This document shows, piece after piece, positions 33,905-43,351 of a DNA stretch of 64,000 nucleotides; the stretch's first letter is position 1, and each line of letters starts with the position of its first letter. Made by a program: the position numbers and the translations under genes. This DNA is from an uncultured Faecalibacterium sp. GTDB lineage: Bacteria; Bacillota; Clostridia; Oscillospirales; Ruminococcaceae. The stretch lies in assembly GCA_934524985.1 (NCBI GenBank), contig CAKSYT010000002.1:261101-325100 (forward strand). Reading direction: 5' to 3'. Below the pieces are notes generated by a model, which saw only the letters and a list, made by a program, of their open reading frames with translations, was not told the origin of the DNA and ran no database searches.

Positions 33905-34327
33905 ATGAAAGCACACATTGCACGCAACCAGAACGCCGGGGTGCCGCTGGCGCTGGGCTGGAACCTTTCCCCCGCCGACCGGGGCAAGCTGGAGGGCATG
34001 GCACCCGCCTTTGGCATGAAGCTGCTGCCCGTTGCCCCCGCCGATGCCGGCAAGACCGTTGCCCAGCTGCTGGGCGAGGTGGAGGTAAAAGCCCCCAGAA
34101 CACTGGTGCTGGAGCCGGGCGCCTATCCCCCGGCGCTGGTGCTGGCAAACTTCCGCGATAAGGACGTGGACACCCTGCTGGACCTGATGCGGCAGGCACA
34201 GGTGACCATCCCGCTCAAGGCGGTGGTCACCCCTGCAAACCGCAGCTGGATGTTTGCAGACCTGCTGGCGCATTTGCAGGAGGAGCACACCGCCTTTACC
34301 GCCGCAAAGGAGAGCCAGACCGTATGA
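33905..34327 (+). CDS. DUF3783-like protein
   Basis: A 140-residue cytoplasmic protein of unknown function (ATG 33905 behind AAAGAGG). The second half (VLANFRDKDVDTLLDLMRQA and KAVVTPANRSWMFADLLAHL) resembles the small DUF3783 domain found in Firmicutes. There is no signal or membrane segment. Its stop overlaps the apbE start by four bases (ATGA), so the two are translated together. That suggests, without proving, a shared role in flavoprotein maturation. Confidence 0.8.
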   Translation: MKAHIARNQNAGVPLALGWNLSPADRGKLEGMAPAFGMKLLPVAPADAGKTVAQLLGEVEVKAPRTLVLEPGAYPPALVLANFRDKDVDTLLDLMRQAQVTIPLKAVVTPANRSWMFADLLAHLQEEHTAFTAAKESQTV

Positions 34328-35406
34328 AGAGCCGCATCACCCGCATGACCGCTGCACTGCTGGCGGCGGTGCTGAGCCTTAGCCTGCTGGTCGGCTGCAA
34401 GCCCAAAAAGGAACTGACCCGGTACACCACCATCTTTTATGATGTGTTCGACACGGTGACGCAGGTCATCGCCTACTGCGAGAGCGAGGAAGAGTTCAAC
34501 ACCCAGATGCAGGCGCTGCATCAGGATCTGATTGCCTACAATCAACTCTACGATATCTACAACGACTACGACGGCGTTGTGAACGTTAAGACCATCAACG
34601 AAAACGCCGGGAAAGCCCCGGTACAGGTGGATGACCGCATCCTCTCCATGCTGGAGTTGGCGCGGCAGATGTACGACCTGACCGGCGGCAAGATCAACAT
34701 TGCCATGGGCAGCGTGCTGGGCATCTGGCACGACCACCGCGAAGCCGCTGAAAAGAACGCTTCCGAGGCCGACAACACCCTGCCCACGCAGGAGGAGCTG
34801 GAAGCTGCTGCCCAGCACTGCGATATCAATGCCCTTGTCATTGACGAGGATGCCAAAACGGTCTACCTGTCCGACCCGGAGATGTCGCTGGACGTGGGTA
34901 GCGTGGGCAAGGGGTACGCAGTGGAGATGGTCTGCCGCGCCGCCGAAGCCCGCGGCCTGACCAGCGCACTGGTAAGCGTGGGCGGCAACCTGCGCGCCAT
35001 CGGCACAAAGCCGGACGGCAGCCAGTGGACGGGCGGCGTGGAGAACCCGTGGAACGCCTCGGAGGTGTATACCAATACCAACTCCATTTTCGGCTCGCCC
35101 ATCAATATGAGCGACCTTGCGCTGGTGACCAGCGGCGACTACCAGCGCTACTTTGTGGTGGACGGCAAGCGCTACCACCACATCATCGACCCGGACACCC
35201 TGTGGCCCGCCGCCTACTACAACGGTGTCACCGTGCTGTGCCCGGACTCCGGCATGGCAGACTGCCTGACCACTGCCCTGTTCTGTATGCCGCTGGAAGA
35301 GGGGCAGAAGCTGGTGGAATCGCTGGACGGCGTAGAGGCCATGTGGTGCACACCCGACAAGCAGGCCACCACCTCCAGCGGCTGGGACAGCCACCTGAAA
35401 AAGTAA
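34324..35406 (+). CDS. apbE: FAD:protein FMN transferase (ApbE), lipoprotein
   Basis: Attaches FMN covalently to Thr or Ser of extracytoplasmic flavoproteins such as Rnf or Nqr subunits. It has 360 residues. The N-terminal signal ends in lipobox LLVGC (Cys23), predicting a membrane-anchored lipoprotein. The ApbE core includes DVGSVGKGYAVEMV, SVGGNLRAIG and YHHIIDPDTLWPA (metal- and FAD-binding region). No rnf or nqr genes are nearby, so its target is encoded elsewhere. Confidence 0.95.
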   Translation: MKSRITRMTAALLAAVLSLSLLVGCKPKKELTRYTTIFYDVFDTVTQVIAYCESEEEFNTQMQALHQDLIAYNQLYDIYNDYDGVVNVKTINENAGKAPVQVDDRILSMLELARQMYDLTGGKINIAMGSVLGIWHDHREAAEKNASEADNTLPTQEELEAAAQHCDINALVIDEDAKTVYLSDPEMSLDVGSVGKGYAVEMVCRAAEARGLTSALVSVGGNLRAIGTKPDGSQWTGGVENPWNASEVYTNTNSIFGSPINMSDLALVTSGDYQRYFVVDGKRYHHIIDPDTLWPAAYYNGVTVLCPDSGMADCLTTALFCMPLEEGQKLVESLDGVEAMWCTPDKQATTSSGWDSHLKK

Positions 35407-35469
35407 GTTCTGCTGTTTTTTGCAGGCGGAACGATTATAATGGCCTCCGCGTGCGCTCTGGCCATCTTC

Positions 35470-35632
35470 AGCGGAAAATTTATTTTAATTTTGGAATAGC
35501 GGAGAGTCTGCGGACGCTCCGCTATTCCCTTTTCTATGAAAAAGTTATTCCGAAAAGTCCGCAGACTTTTCGGAATAACAAATAAAAAATTTCTTTCCGC
35601 TATTTATACCCAGAGCAAAGCGGAGGGCATTC
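35470..35632. repeat. Family B repeat with two 36-nt hairpins
   Basis: Contains hairpins at 35493-35528 and 35544-35579 with unrelated arms but the same TCYGCRGA centre, flanked by GCGGAAAATTTATTTTAATTTT on one side and an AGAGCAAAGCGGAGGGCATTC tail on the other. It fills the space between convergent apbE and gpmI. Other copies: 51236, 54880 and 63650. Confidence 0.8.
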
Positions 35633-35651
35633 AAAATCGTCTCCTTACGCA

Positions 35652-35686
35652 AAAAGGCTGCCGCACGCAATGTGCAGCAGCCTTTT
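35652..35686 (-). terminator. Terminator of the pgk-tpiA-gpmI unit
   Basis: AAAAGGCTGC (35652-35661) pairs with GCAGCCTTTT (35677-35686), with an inner GCAC/GTGC helix and a U-run on the minus strand. Confidence 0.8.
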
Positions 35687-35715
35687 GTTTGTTTATCCGG
35701 TTATCCCGTCCGGCA

Positions 35716-37242
35716 TCACTCCACGATGATGCTCTTGCCGGTCATCTCGGCGGGAACGGGCAGGCCGATATAGGGCAGCATGGTGGGTGCGATGTCGGCC
35801 AGACAGCCGCCCTCGCGCAGCTTCACATCGCCGCAGCCAACAGCCACAAAGGGCACAACGTTGGTGGTGTGGGCGGTAAAGGGGGTGCCGTCCGGATTCA
35901 TCATCTTTTCGGCGTTGCCATGGTCGGCGGTGATGAAGGCGCAGCCACCGGCGTTCAGCACAGCGCTGACCACCTGATCCACGCAGGTGTCCACAGCCTC
36001 AACGGCCTTGACAGCAGCCTCGAACACGCCGGTGTGGCCGACCATATCGCAGTTTGCGAAGTTCAGGATGACCACATCGTACTTGCCGCTCTCGATGCGC
36101 TTGACGCACTCGGCAGCAACTTCAGGGGCGCTCATCTCGGGCTTCAGGTCGTAGGTGGCAACCTTGGGGCTGGGAATGACGCAGCGATCCTCACCCTCGT
36201 AGGGAGCTTCCACACCGCCGTTGAAGAAGAAGGTGACATGGGCGTACTTCTCGGTCTCGGCGATGCGCAGCTGGGTCTTGCCGTGGGCAGACAGGTACTC
36301 GCCCAGAACGTTCTTCAGCTCCACCGGGGGATAAGCCACTTCGCAGTTGGGCATGGTGGCATCGTACTCGGCCATGCAGACGTAATGCACCTGCTTGCGG
36401 CCGCCGCGGCGCTCGAAGCCGGTAAAAGCATCATCGCAGAAGATGCGGGTCATCTGGCGGGCACGGTCGGGGCGGAAGTTCATGAAGATAACGGTGTCGC
36501 CATCCTGCACGCGGCCACCCTCGCAGGTGACGCAGGGCAGCACGAACTCATCGGTCTTGTCTGCAGCATAGGAAGCCTCGATGGCCTCGGCAGCGTTGGC
36601 GGCGTGCTCACCCTCGCCGTAGACGAAGGCAGCGTAAGCCTTCTCCTCGCGGTCCCAGTTGTTATCGCGGTCCATGGCGTAGTAACGGCCGGAAACGCTG
36701 GCGATCTTGCCCACGCCCAGCTCGTCCAGCTTGGCCTGCAGGTCCGCAAGGAAGCCCTTGCCGGAGTGGGGGTCGGTGTCACGGCCGTCGGTGATGCAGT
36801 GCAGGTAAACTTCCTTTGCGCCCAGATGCTTTGCCATCTCCAGCACGCCGAACCAGTGGTCGGCATGGCTGTGCACGCCGCCGGTGCCCACCAGACCCAT
36901 CAGGTGGATGGCCTTACCGGCCTCGATGGCGGCCTTCATGTTCTTGACCAGCACAGGGTTCTTGAGCATCTCACCGTCGCGGATGGACTTGGTGATGAGG
37001 GTCAGCTGCTGGTACACGATGCGGCCTGCGCCCATGTTGGTGTGGCCAACCTCGGAGTTGCCCATCTGACCATCGGGCAGACCGACAGCCATGCCGGAAG
37101 CATCAATGGTGGTCATGGGGTACTTTTCCATCAGAGCATCCAGATGGGGGGTCTTGGCAGCCACAACAGCGTTGCCGAAGGTCTCATTCGGCACCCAGCC
37201 GAAGCCATCCATGATGCACAGCAGAACAGGTTTCTTTGCCAT
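35716..37242 (-). CDS. gpmI: 2,3-bisphosphoglycerate-independent phosphoglycerate mutase
   Basis: Interconverts 3- and 2-phosphoglycerate with two metal ions. It has 508 residues, the normal length. The alkaline-phosphatase-like core shows VLLCIMDGFGW at the start, the catalytic serine in QMGNSEVGHTNMGAGR, and metal ligands in FITADHGNAEKM. AAAGGAG precedes the ATG. It is the last gene of the glycolytic operon. Confidence 0.97.
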   Translation of the reverse strand: MAKKPVLLCIMDGFGWVPNETFGNAVVAAKTPHLDALMEKYPMTTIDASGMAVGLPDGQMGNSEVGHTNMGAGRIVYQQLTLITKSIRDGEMLKNPVLVKNMKAAIEAGKAIHLMGLVGTGGVHSHADHWFGVLEMAKHLGAKEVYLHCITDGRDTDPHSGKGFLADLQAKLDELGVGKIASVSGRYYAMDRDNNWDREEKAYAAFVYGEGEHAANAAEAIEASYAADKTDEFVLPCVTCEGGRVQDGDTVIFMNFRPDRARQMTRIFCDDAFTGFERRGGRKQVHYVCMAEYDATMPNCEVAYPPVELKNVLGEYLSAHGKTQLRIAETEKYAHVTFFFNGGVEAPYEGEDRCVIPSPKVATYDLKPEMSAPEVAAECVKRIESGKYDVVILNFANCDMVGHTGVFEAAVKAVEAVDTCVDQVVSAVLNAGGCAFITADHGNAEKMMNPDGTPFTAHTTNVVPFVAVGCGDVKLREGGCLADIAPTMLPYIGLPVPAEMTGKSIIVE

Positions 37243-37353
37243 AAAATTGAATCTCCTTTGAATTTATCACGCATTGCAGGTAAGGCCCAACGCCCCACCT
37301 GCGGGGTGCAGCCAGCGGGTGCACAACACCCGAGCGGCTGTTGTAAAAACAGA

Positions 37354-37399
37354 TCAGCGCCCGGCTCAGCGCTGAAAAAACGGCGCAGCCGGGCGCTGA
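37354..37399 (-). terminator. Hairpin between tpiA and gpmI
   Basis: A 13-bp perfect stem (TCAGCGCCCGGCT at 37354-37366, complement at 37387-37399), followed on the minus strand by TCTGTTTTTA. A second hairpin (CGGGTG/CACCCG) lies near 37315-37335. It may lower gpmI expression relative to tpiA or protect the upstream mRNA end. Confidence 0.6.
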
Positions 37400-37426
37400 A
37401 ACAGCTAATTAAGAAAAGGCAGTTGC

Positions 37427-38197
37427 TCAGCCCTTGGTGGCTGCATTGACGATGACTGCAAAGTCGGGAGCCTTCAGGGATGCGCCGCCGATCAGGCCGC
37501 CGTCCACGTCCTTCTTGCTCAGCAGCTCCTCGCAGTTCTTGGCATTCATGCTGCCGCCGTACTGCACGGTGGTAGCCTCGGCCACAGCCTCGCCGTACAG
37601 CTCGCCCACCACCTTGCGGATCTGTGCGCAGACTTCCTCTGCCTGATCCGCGGTAGCGGTCTTGCCGGTGCCAATAGCCCAGATAGGCTCGTAGGCGATG
37701 ACAACGTTTGCCATCTGCTCGGCGGTCACGTCACGCAGGGCGATCTTGGTCTGCATACGGACCAGCTCCTCGGTAACGCCCTCCTCGCGCTGCTGCAGGC
37801 TCTCACCCACGCAGATGATGACCTTCAGACCGGCGTTCAGGGCAGCCAGCGTGCGCTTGTTGACGGTCTGGTCGGTCTCTGCGAAGTACTGACGGCGCTC
37901 AGAGTGGCCGACGATGACGTACTCCACGCCCAGATCCACCAGCATATCGGCGCTGATCTCGCCGGTGAAAGCACCGGACTTCTCAAAGTGGACGTTCTCG
38001 GCACCCACATGGATGTTGGTGCCCTTGGTCTTAGCCACAGCAGTGACCAGATCGGTAAACGGAGTGCAGATGACCACCTCGCAGGTAGCGTCCTTCACGG
38101 CAGGGATCAGCTCGTCCACCAGAACAGCAGCCTCGGAGGCGGTCTTGTTCATCTTCCAGTTGCCAGCGATAATAGCCTTGCGCTTTGCCTTATCCAT
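37427..38197 (-). CDS. tpiA: Triosephosphate isomerase
   Basis: Interconverts dihydroxyacetone phosphate and glyceraldehyde-3-phosphate. It has 256 residues from ATG 38197 (GGAG upstream). Catalytic residues are in AGNWKMNK (Asn, Lys), [12 protein letters not shown] (His) and [13 protein letters not shown] (Glu). YGGSMNAKN binds phosphate. Confidence 0.97.
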   Translation of the reverse strand: MDKAKRKAIIAGNWKMNKTASEAAVLVDELIPAVKDATCEVVICTPFTDLVTAVAKTKGTNIHVGAENVHFEKSGAFTGEISADMLVDLGVEYVIVGHSERRQYFAETDQTVNKRTLAALNAGLKVIICVGESLQQREEGVTEELVRMQTKIALRDVTAEQMANVVIAYEPIWAIGTGKTATADQAEEVCAQIRKVVGELYGEAVAEATTVQYGGSMNAKNCEELLSKKDVDGGLIGGASLKAPDFAVIVNAATKG

Positions 38198-38255
38198 TGT
38201 TATTTTCTCCTTACCTTCGTAACTATTTACAAATTGCCTGCACAAAAAGAAAAGA

Positions 38256-38279
38256 TGCGGCGGCGTAAATGCCGCCGCA
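38256..38279 (-). terminator. Hairpin between pgk and tpiA
   Basis: A 9-bp GC stem (TGCGGCGGC at 38256-38264, complement at 38271-38279) with TCTTTTCTTTTTG after it on the minus strand. It is a partial terminator or mRNA-stability element, since tpiA has no obvious promoter of its own. Confidence 0.6.
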
Positions 38280-38300
38280 CCCATTGTGATGCCGGAAAAA

Positions 38301-39509
<1,209 letters not shown>

Positions 39510-39585
39510 GGTAAAAACTCCTCTCAAGTTATAATTCTGAACCAGAGTCTCGCTCACAATCGGGGCTTTGCCCCGTACAGCTACT

Positions 39586-39614
39586 ATTATAAACAAAAAC
39601 TGTGTGTATTGCAA
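39586..39614 (-). promoter_or_regulatory. Sigma-A promoter of pgk-tpiA-gpmI
   Basis: Minus-strand TTGCAA (39609-39614), a 17-bp spacer and a perfect TATAAT (39586-39591), about 75 bp before pgk. Confidence 0.9.
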
Positions 39615-39741
39615 GGATAAGCGATAGATAATTGTTTAACAAACATTTGCCGTTGTTGCAAGGAAATGTGTCTATTTTGCCCGAAGTGCGGTTTTTTCTG
39701 CCCGCAGACGCCGGAAATGCCGTTTTTTCATCACGACAAAA

Positions 39742-39777
39742 GGGATCCGGAAGCGCCCGCAGGCATTTCCGGATCCC
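39742..39777 (-). terminator. Terminator of the nusA operon
   Basis: An 11-bp perfect stem (GGGATCCGGAA at 39742-39752, complement at 39767-39777), followed on the minus strand by TTTTGTCG, directly downstream of ribF. Confidence 0.75.
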
Positions 39778-39796
39778 AAATTAAAAAATAGATGCG

Positions 39797-40714
39797 TTAT
39801 GCAAAATATTCCTGTGCGCGGCGGGCGGCATCGTTGATGCAGTCCCGCAGCTGGTCCAGCGTATCAAATTTTTTGCTGGGGCTCAGGTAGGCGTAGAACT
39901 CCACCACCGGGTCTGTGCCGTACAAATCGCCGGAAAAGCCCGGGATAAAGGTCTCGCAGGTCACCTTAGTGGCGTCATCGTTCACAGTCGGGCGGCTGCC
40001 CAGACCGGTAGCCGAGGGATACCACACCCCGTTGATACAGGTGCGGGTGATATAAATGCCGCTCCGGGGCATCTGGAAGCCCTGCGGGTACAGCTGGTTG
40101 ATGGTGGGCACCCCAAGGGTGTGCCCCAGCCCTGCCCCGTGCTGCACCGCAAAGCGGATGGCGTAGGGCATGCCCAGCATGGCGTTGGCAGCCGGGATAT
40201 CCCCGCCCTCCAGCGCGGTGCGGATGCGGGTGGAGGACACCGGCTTTTCCTCAAACTGTGCCATGGGCACCACCACCACCTCTACCCCAAGGGGGGCGCA
40301 GAGGGCGCGCAGCAGCTCCGGGGTACCGGCAGCTTTTGCGCCAAAGGTGAAGTTCTCGCCGCAGAACAGCGCCCGGGCGTGGCAGTTTTCCACGATGCCG
40401 CGCACGAACTCCTCCGGGCTCAGCGCCTTGATCGTCTCAAAGTCCGGGGTGAGGTAATACTCTACCCCAAGGCTGTGGATCAAGGCGTGCTTATCCTCGG
40501 TGGAAAGCAGGCGCTTGCCCTTCATTTTATTTTCCACCGGCAGGCGGAAGGTGAACACCGCCGGAGCCGCATCATGGGTCTTTGCCCACTGCACAGCCCC
40601 TTCGATCACCGCCCGGTGGCCGATATGGATGCCGTCAAAGTAGCCCATGGCCACGGCGGTGCCTTTTTCGGGCTGTGCCAGCGGCAGAGGGGCAAACTGA
40701 GAAATGATCTGCAT
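39797..40714 (-). CDS. ribF: Bifunctional riboflavin kinase / FAD synthetase
   Basis: Makes FMN and FAD from riboflavin. It has 305 residues. The N-terminal nucleotidyltransferase domain has MGYFDGIHIGHRAV and FEEKPVSSTRIRTAL. The C-terminal flavokinase domain (from about residue 180) has GVPTINQLYP in place of the usual GxPTxN. It is the last gene of the nusA operon, after truB, a common Firmicute order. Confidence 0.95.
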   Translation of the reverse strand: MQIISQFAPLPLAQPEKGTAVAMGYFDGIHIGHRAVIEGAVQWAKTHDAAPAVFTFRLPVENKMKGKRLLSTEDKHALIHSLGVEYYLTPDFETIKALSPEEFVRGIVENCHARALFCGENFTFGAKAAGTPELLRALCAPLGVEVVVVPMAQFEEKPVSSTRIRTALEGGDIPAANAMLGMPYAIRFAVQHGAGLGHTLGVPTINQLYPQGFQMPRSGIYITRTCINGVWYPSATGLGSRPTVNDDATKVTCETFIPGFSGDLYGTDPVVEFYAYLSPSKKFDTLDQLRDCINDAARRAQEYFA

Positions 40715-40735
40715 GGGTCTTGTTTCCTTTATTGC

Positions 40736-41623
40736 TCAATTACGTTCCACGAACAGTTTTTCCACCCGGAGCACCCCGCCGGTAATGTTGGCAAGGCCAA
40801 GGAACTGCCCGGCGGCATTGCGCACCCGGTAGCGTCCGTCTGCTGCGGGGTAGCGGCTGGTGGGGCAGCCGTTATAGAGATGCTGCTCCACCCACGGCTC
40901 CACCACCAGCAGCGGCAGCGGGGTGAACACGCTTTCCACCGGCAGCATCAGTGCTTCCAGTGCAGCGCTCCCCTGCTCCTTTGCGGCCAGAATTTCTTCC
41001 AGCGTGTGGGCGTCCGCTTCGGTGTACAGACCGGCAGAAGTGCGGCGCAGAGCGCTCATCGTGCCCTTCTGCCCCATAGCGGCAGCGATATCCTCCAGCA
41101 GCGTGCGGATATAGGTGCCCTTGGAGCAGCGCACCGTCAGCACATACTCGTTTTCTGCCGGACTGCCGCCGTACTCAATGCCGTAAATCTCGATGGGGCG
41201 TGCCTTACGCTCCACGGTCACGCCCTCGCGCGCCAGCTTATACAGCGGCTGGCCGTTGATCTTGACCGCCGAGTACATGGGCGGCACCTGCATCTGCGGG
41301 CCGATAAACTGCGGCAGCACAGCCAGCAGCTCTTTTTCCCCGGCGGTGACGGGGGCAGTTTCCAGCACCGTGCCGGTGCTGTCGCCGGTGTCGGTGCGTG
41401 TCCCCAGACGCAGGGTGGCGCGGTAGGTCTTGTCGTGGTTCAGCTGCAAATCCACCGCCTTGCTGGCACCGCCGCAGAACACCGGCAGAACGCCGGTGGC
41501 CATGGGGTCCAGCGTACCGCTGTGCCCCAGCTTGCGAGTGCCCAGCACGCCGCGCAGCTTTGCCACCACGTCAAAGCTGGTCCAGTCCATGGGCTTGTCT
41601 ACGATCAGGATGCCCTGCATCAT
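40736..41623 (-). CDS. truB: tRNA pseudouridine-55 synthase
   Basis: Makes pseudouridine 55 in the T-loop of tRNAs. It has 295 residues. GILIVDKPMDWTSFD and the catalytic aspartate in GHSGTLDPMATGVLP are present, with a C-terminal PUA-like part. It begins with two consecutive ATGs; the second is better spaced from AGGAGG. It overlaps nrnA by four bases. Confidence 0.96.
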   Translation of the reverse strand: MMQGILIVDKPMDWTSFDVVAKLRGVLGTRKLGHSGTLDPMATGVLPVFCGGASKAVDLQLNHDKTYRATLRLGTRTDTGDSTGTVLETAPVTAGEKELLAVLPQFIGPQMQVPPMYSAVKINGQPLYKLAREGVTVERKARPIEIYGIEYGGSPAENEYVLTVRCSKGTYIRTLLEDIAAAMGQKGTMSALRRTSAGLYTEADAHTLEEILAAKEQGSAALEALMLPVESVFTPLPLLVVEPWVEQHLYNGCPTSRYPAADGRYRVRNAAGQFLGLANITGGVLRVEKLFVERN

Positions 41624-42597
41624 GCTTCCTCCTGCGGTGCGTCCAGCTCGGCTTCCACCTCTGCAAGGATCGCGTTTTTGGCGTTTTCAAGGTCGCCCAG
41701 CAGCTCACAGCCCGCTGCGCGGGTGTGCCCGCCGCCGCCCAGCCGCCGGGCGATGGCACAGGCGTCCACGCCCTTTGCGGTGCGCACGCTGATGCGGTAG
41801 CTGCCGCCGGGCTGCTGGCGCAGGGTCAGGCCGACCTTGACCCCCTCGATGCTGATGGGCAGGCCCGTCAGCTCCTCCAGATCTGCGGGGTCTACCCCGC
41901 TCTGCCGGATCTCGTCCCGCGTCAGGTAGATCAGAGCGCAGCGGCCGTCCAGATAGTACTCCAGATGGTTGCGGGCGATGCGCTCGGCCTCCATGCGGGC
42001 ACGGGGCTTTGTGTCGAAGAGCAGGGTGTTCAACTCCTCCACATGACAGCCGGCCTCAATGAGCTTTGCAGCAATCTTGTGGGTGTTGGCTGTGGTGGAA
42101 GAGAACTTGAAGCAGCCGGTGTCGGTGGCAACGCCGGTGTACAGGCAGTCCGCAATGTGGGGGGTGATGGGCACGCCCATCTCCACGATGACCTGATACA
42201 GCAGCTCCGCTGCCGCAGCGGCACCGGCATCCAGAAGGGTAAAATCGGCATAGCCGTTGTTGCCTGCGTGGTGGTCGATGCACAGGTCTACATGGCGTGC
42301 AACCTGCGGCACACCGTTATTTTCGCCAAACAGCTGCAACCCGGCCACGTCCACCGCGATCACGGTGCGGGGCTCGAACTCGCCCTTGAACAGCCGTGGG
42401 TTTGTAAAGGCGTAGCGGGACGGCACGGCATCGGAGCAGAGCACCGCCGTTGTTTTTTCCAGCGCTTTGAGCGCATAGTACAGGGCGCTGCCGCAGCCGA
42501 TGGTGTCACCGTCCGGGTTTTTGTGGCACAGAATCAAAATGTTGTCCGCAGCCAGCAGGCGCTGCGCCATCTGCTGCACATTCAGTTGTTCTGTCAT
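41620..42597 (-). CDS. nrnA: DHH-family oligoribonuclease / pAp phosphatase
   Basis: Degrades nanoRNA and 3',5'-pAp in Firmicutes. It has 325 residues from ATG 42597; an ATG four codons earlier sits directly on the Shine-Dalgarno. Metal motifs: HKNPDGDTIG (DHH site I), AVDVA, and CIDHHAGNNGY (DHH). The DHHA1 domain is C-terminal, with GGGGHTRAAGCEL. This position beside rbfA and truB is typical. Confidence 0.94.
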   Translation of the reverse strand: MTEQLNVQQMAQRLLAADNILILCHKNPDGDTIGCGSALYYALKALEKTTAVLCSDAVPSRYAFTNPRLFKGEFEPRTVIAVDVAGLQLFGENNGVPQVARHVDLCIDHHAGNNGYADFTLLDAGAAAAAELLYQVIVEMGVPITPHIADCLYTGVATDTGCFKFSSTTANTHKIAAKLIEAGCHVEELNTLLFDTKPRARMEAERIARNHLEYYLDGRCALIYLTRDEIRQSGVDPADLEELTGLPISIEGVKVGLTLRQQPGGSYRISVRTAKGVDACAIARRLGGGGHTRAAGCELLGDLENAKNAILAEVEAELDAPQEEA

Positions 42598-42626
42598 CCA
42601 ATGATCCATCCTTTCCGCAAAGGCAG

Positions 42627-43019
42627 TCAGTCCTCGGTCTGTTCGGTATCGGCAGACTGTGCTTCTTCCTCGCCGTTCACGTTCAGGCTGCGCAGCAGCT
42701 CGTTGATGTGGGCAGCGTAGGCGGCACCGTCATCCTCCACAAAGATGAAGCGGGGTGCCTTGCGGATGTGCATTTTTTTGCTGACTTCGGTGCGCACATG
42801 GCCTGCGGCACGGTTCAGCGCTTCAATGGCGGGCTTGGGGCCGTCTGCACGGCCCATCACGCTTACATACACTTTTGCCACATCCAGATCCGGCGTCACA
42901 TCCAGACGGGTGACGGTCAGCAGACCGCCCTCCAGCCGCGGGTCCTTCAGCCGGCCGATGATGGCAATGACCTCGCGCTTCATATCCTGCGCAAGACGGC
43001 CCATATTTTTCTGAGACAT
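42627..43019 (-). CDS. rbfA: 30S ribosome-binding factor A
   Basis: Assists late 30S maturation near the 5' helix of 16S rRNA. It has 130 residues from ATG 43019 (GGAG six bases upstream). The KH-like fold is recognisable from MGRLAQDMKREV, AKVYVSVMG and IRKAPRFIFVEDD. The last ~20 residues are acidic. It is separated from infB by a 330-bp repeat-filled gap, unusual in this otherwise tight operon. Confidence 0.93.
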   Translation of the reverse strand: MSQKNMGRLAQDMKREVIAIIGRLKDPRLEGGLLTVTRLDVTPDLDVAKVYVSVMGRADGPKPAIEALNRAAGHVRTEVSKKMHIRKAPRFIFVEDDGAAYAAHINELLRSLNVNGEEEAQSADTEQTED

Positions 43020-43049
43020 AGTTTTCTCCAAATTCTGTCCGGCAGCTTC

Positions 43050-43290
43050 CTAAAGCCTTCCCCCGGCCGGGGCAAGGCGGCATTTGTCTGCCAAAACGAC
43101 GGATGAGGGCGCACGCTCCACGCCTGCGAAAGATACGCCCTCATCAGTCTCACTTCGTTCGACAGGGGTCGTTGCACACAGTCAGCATCCTCGTTCTCTC
43201 CGTCTTTTCTCCTGACACTTTAGCTGTAAACGTTACGGCTCGGCTCCCCCATTGGGGGAGCTGGCGCGGGAGCGCCTGAGAGGGCGCAGT
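43050..43290. repeat. Family A repeats between infB and rbfA
   Basis: Two palindromic pieces: one around 43050-43130 (CCTTCCCCCGGCCGGGG, then GGATGAGGGCGC) and one at 43238-43287 (GGCTCCCCC/GGGGGAGC, then GGCGCGGGAGCGCC, ending TGAGAGGGCG). No coding frame is plausible. They interrupt the translation operon. Confidence 0.65.
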
Positions 43291-43351
43291 TTCGCTGCTT
43301 TTGCAACAGCCCCCTTTTCTGCCGGGAAGCTGTTATATATTCGGTTTTTGC

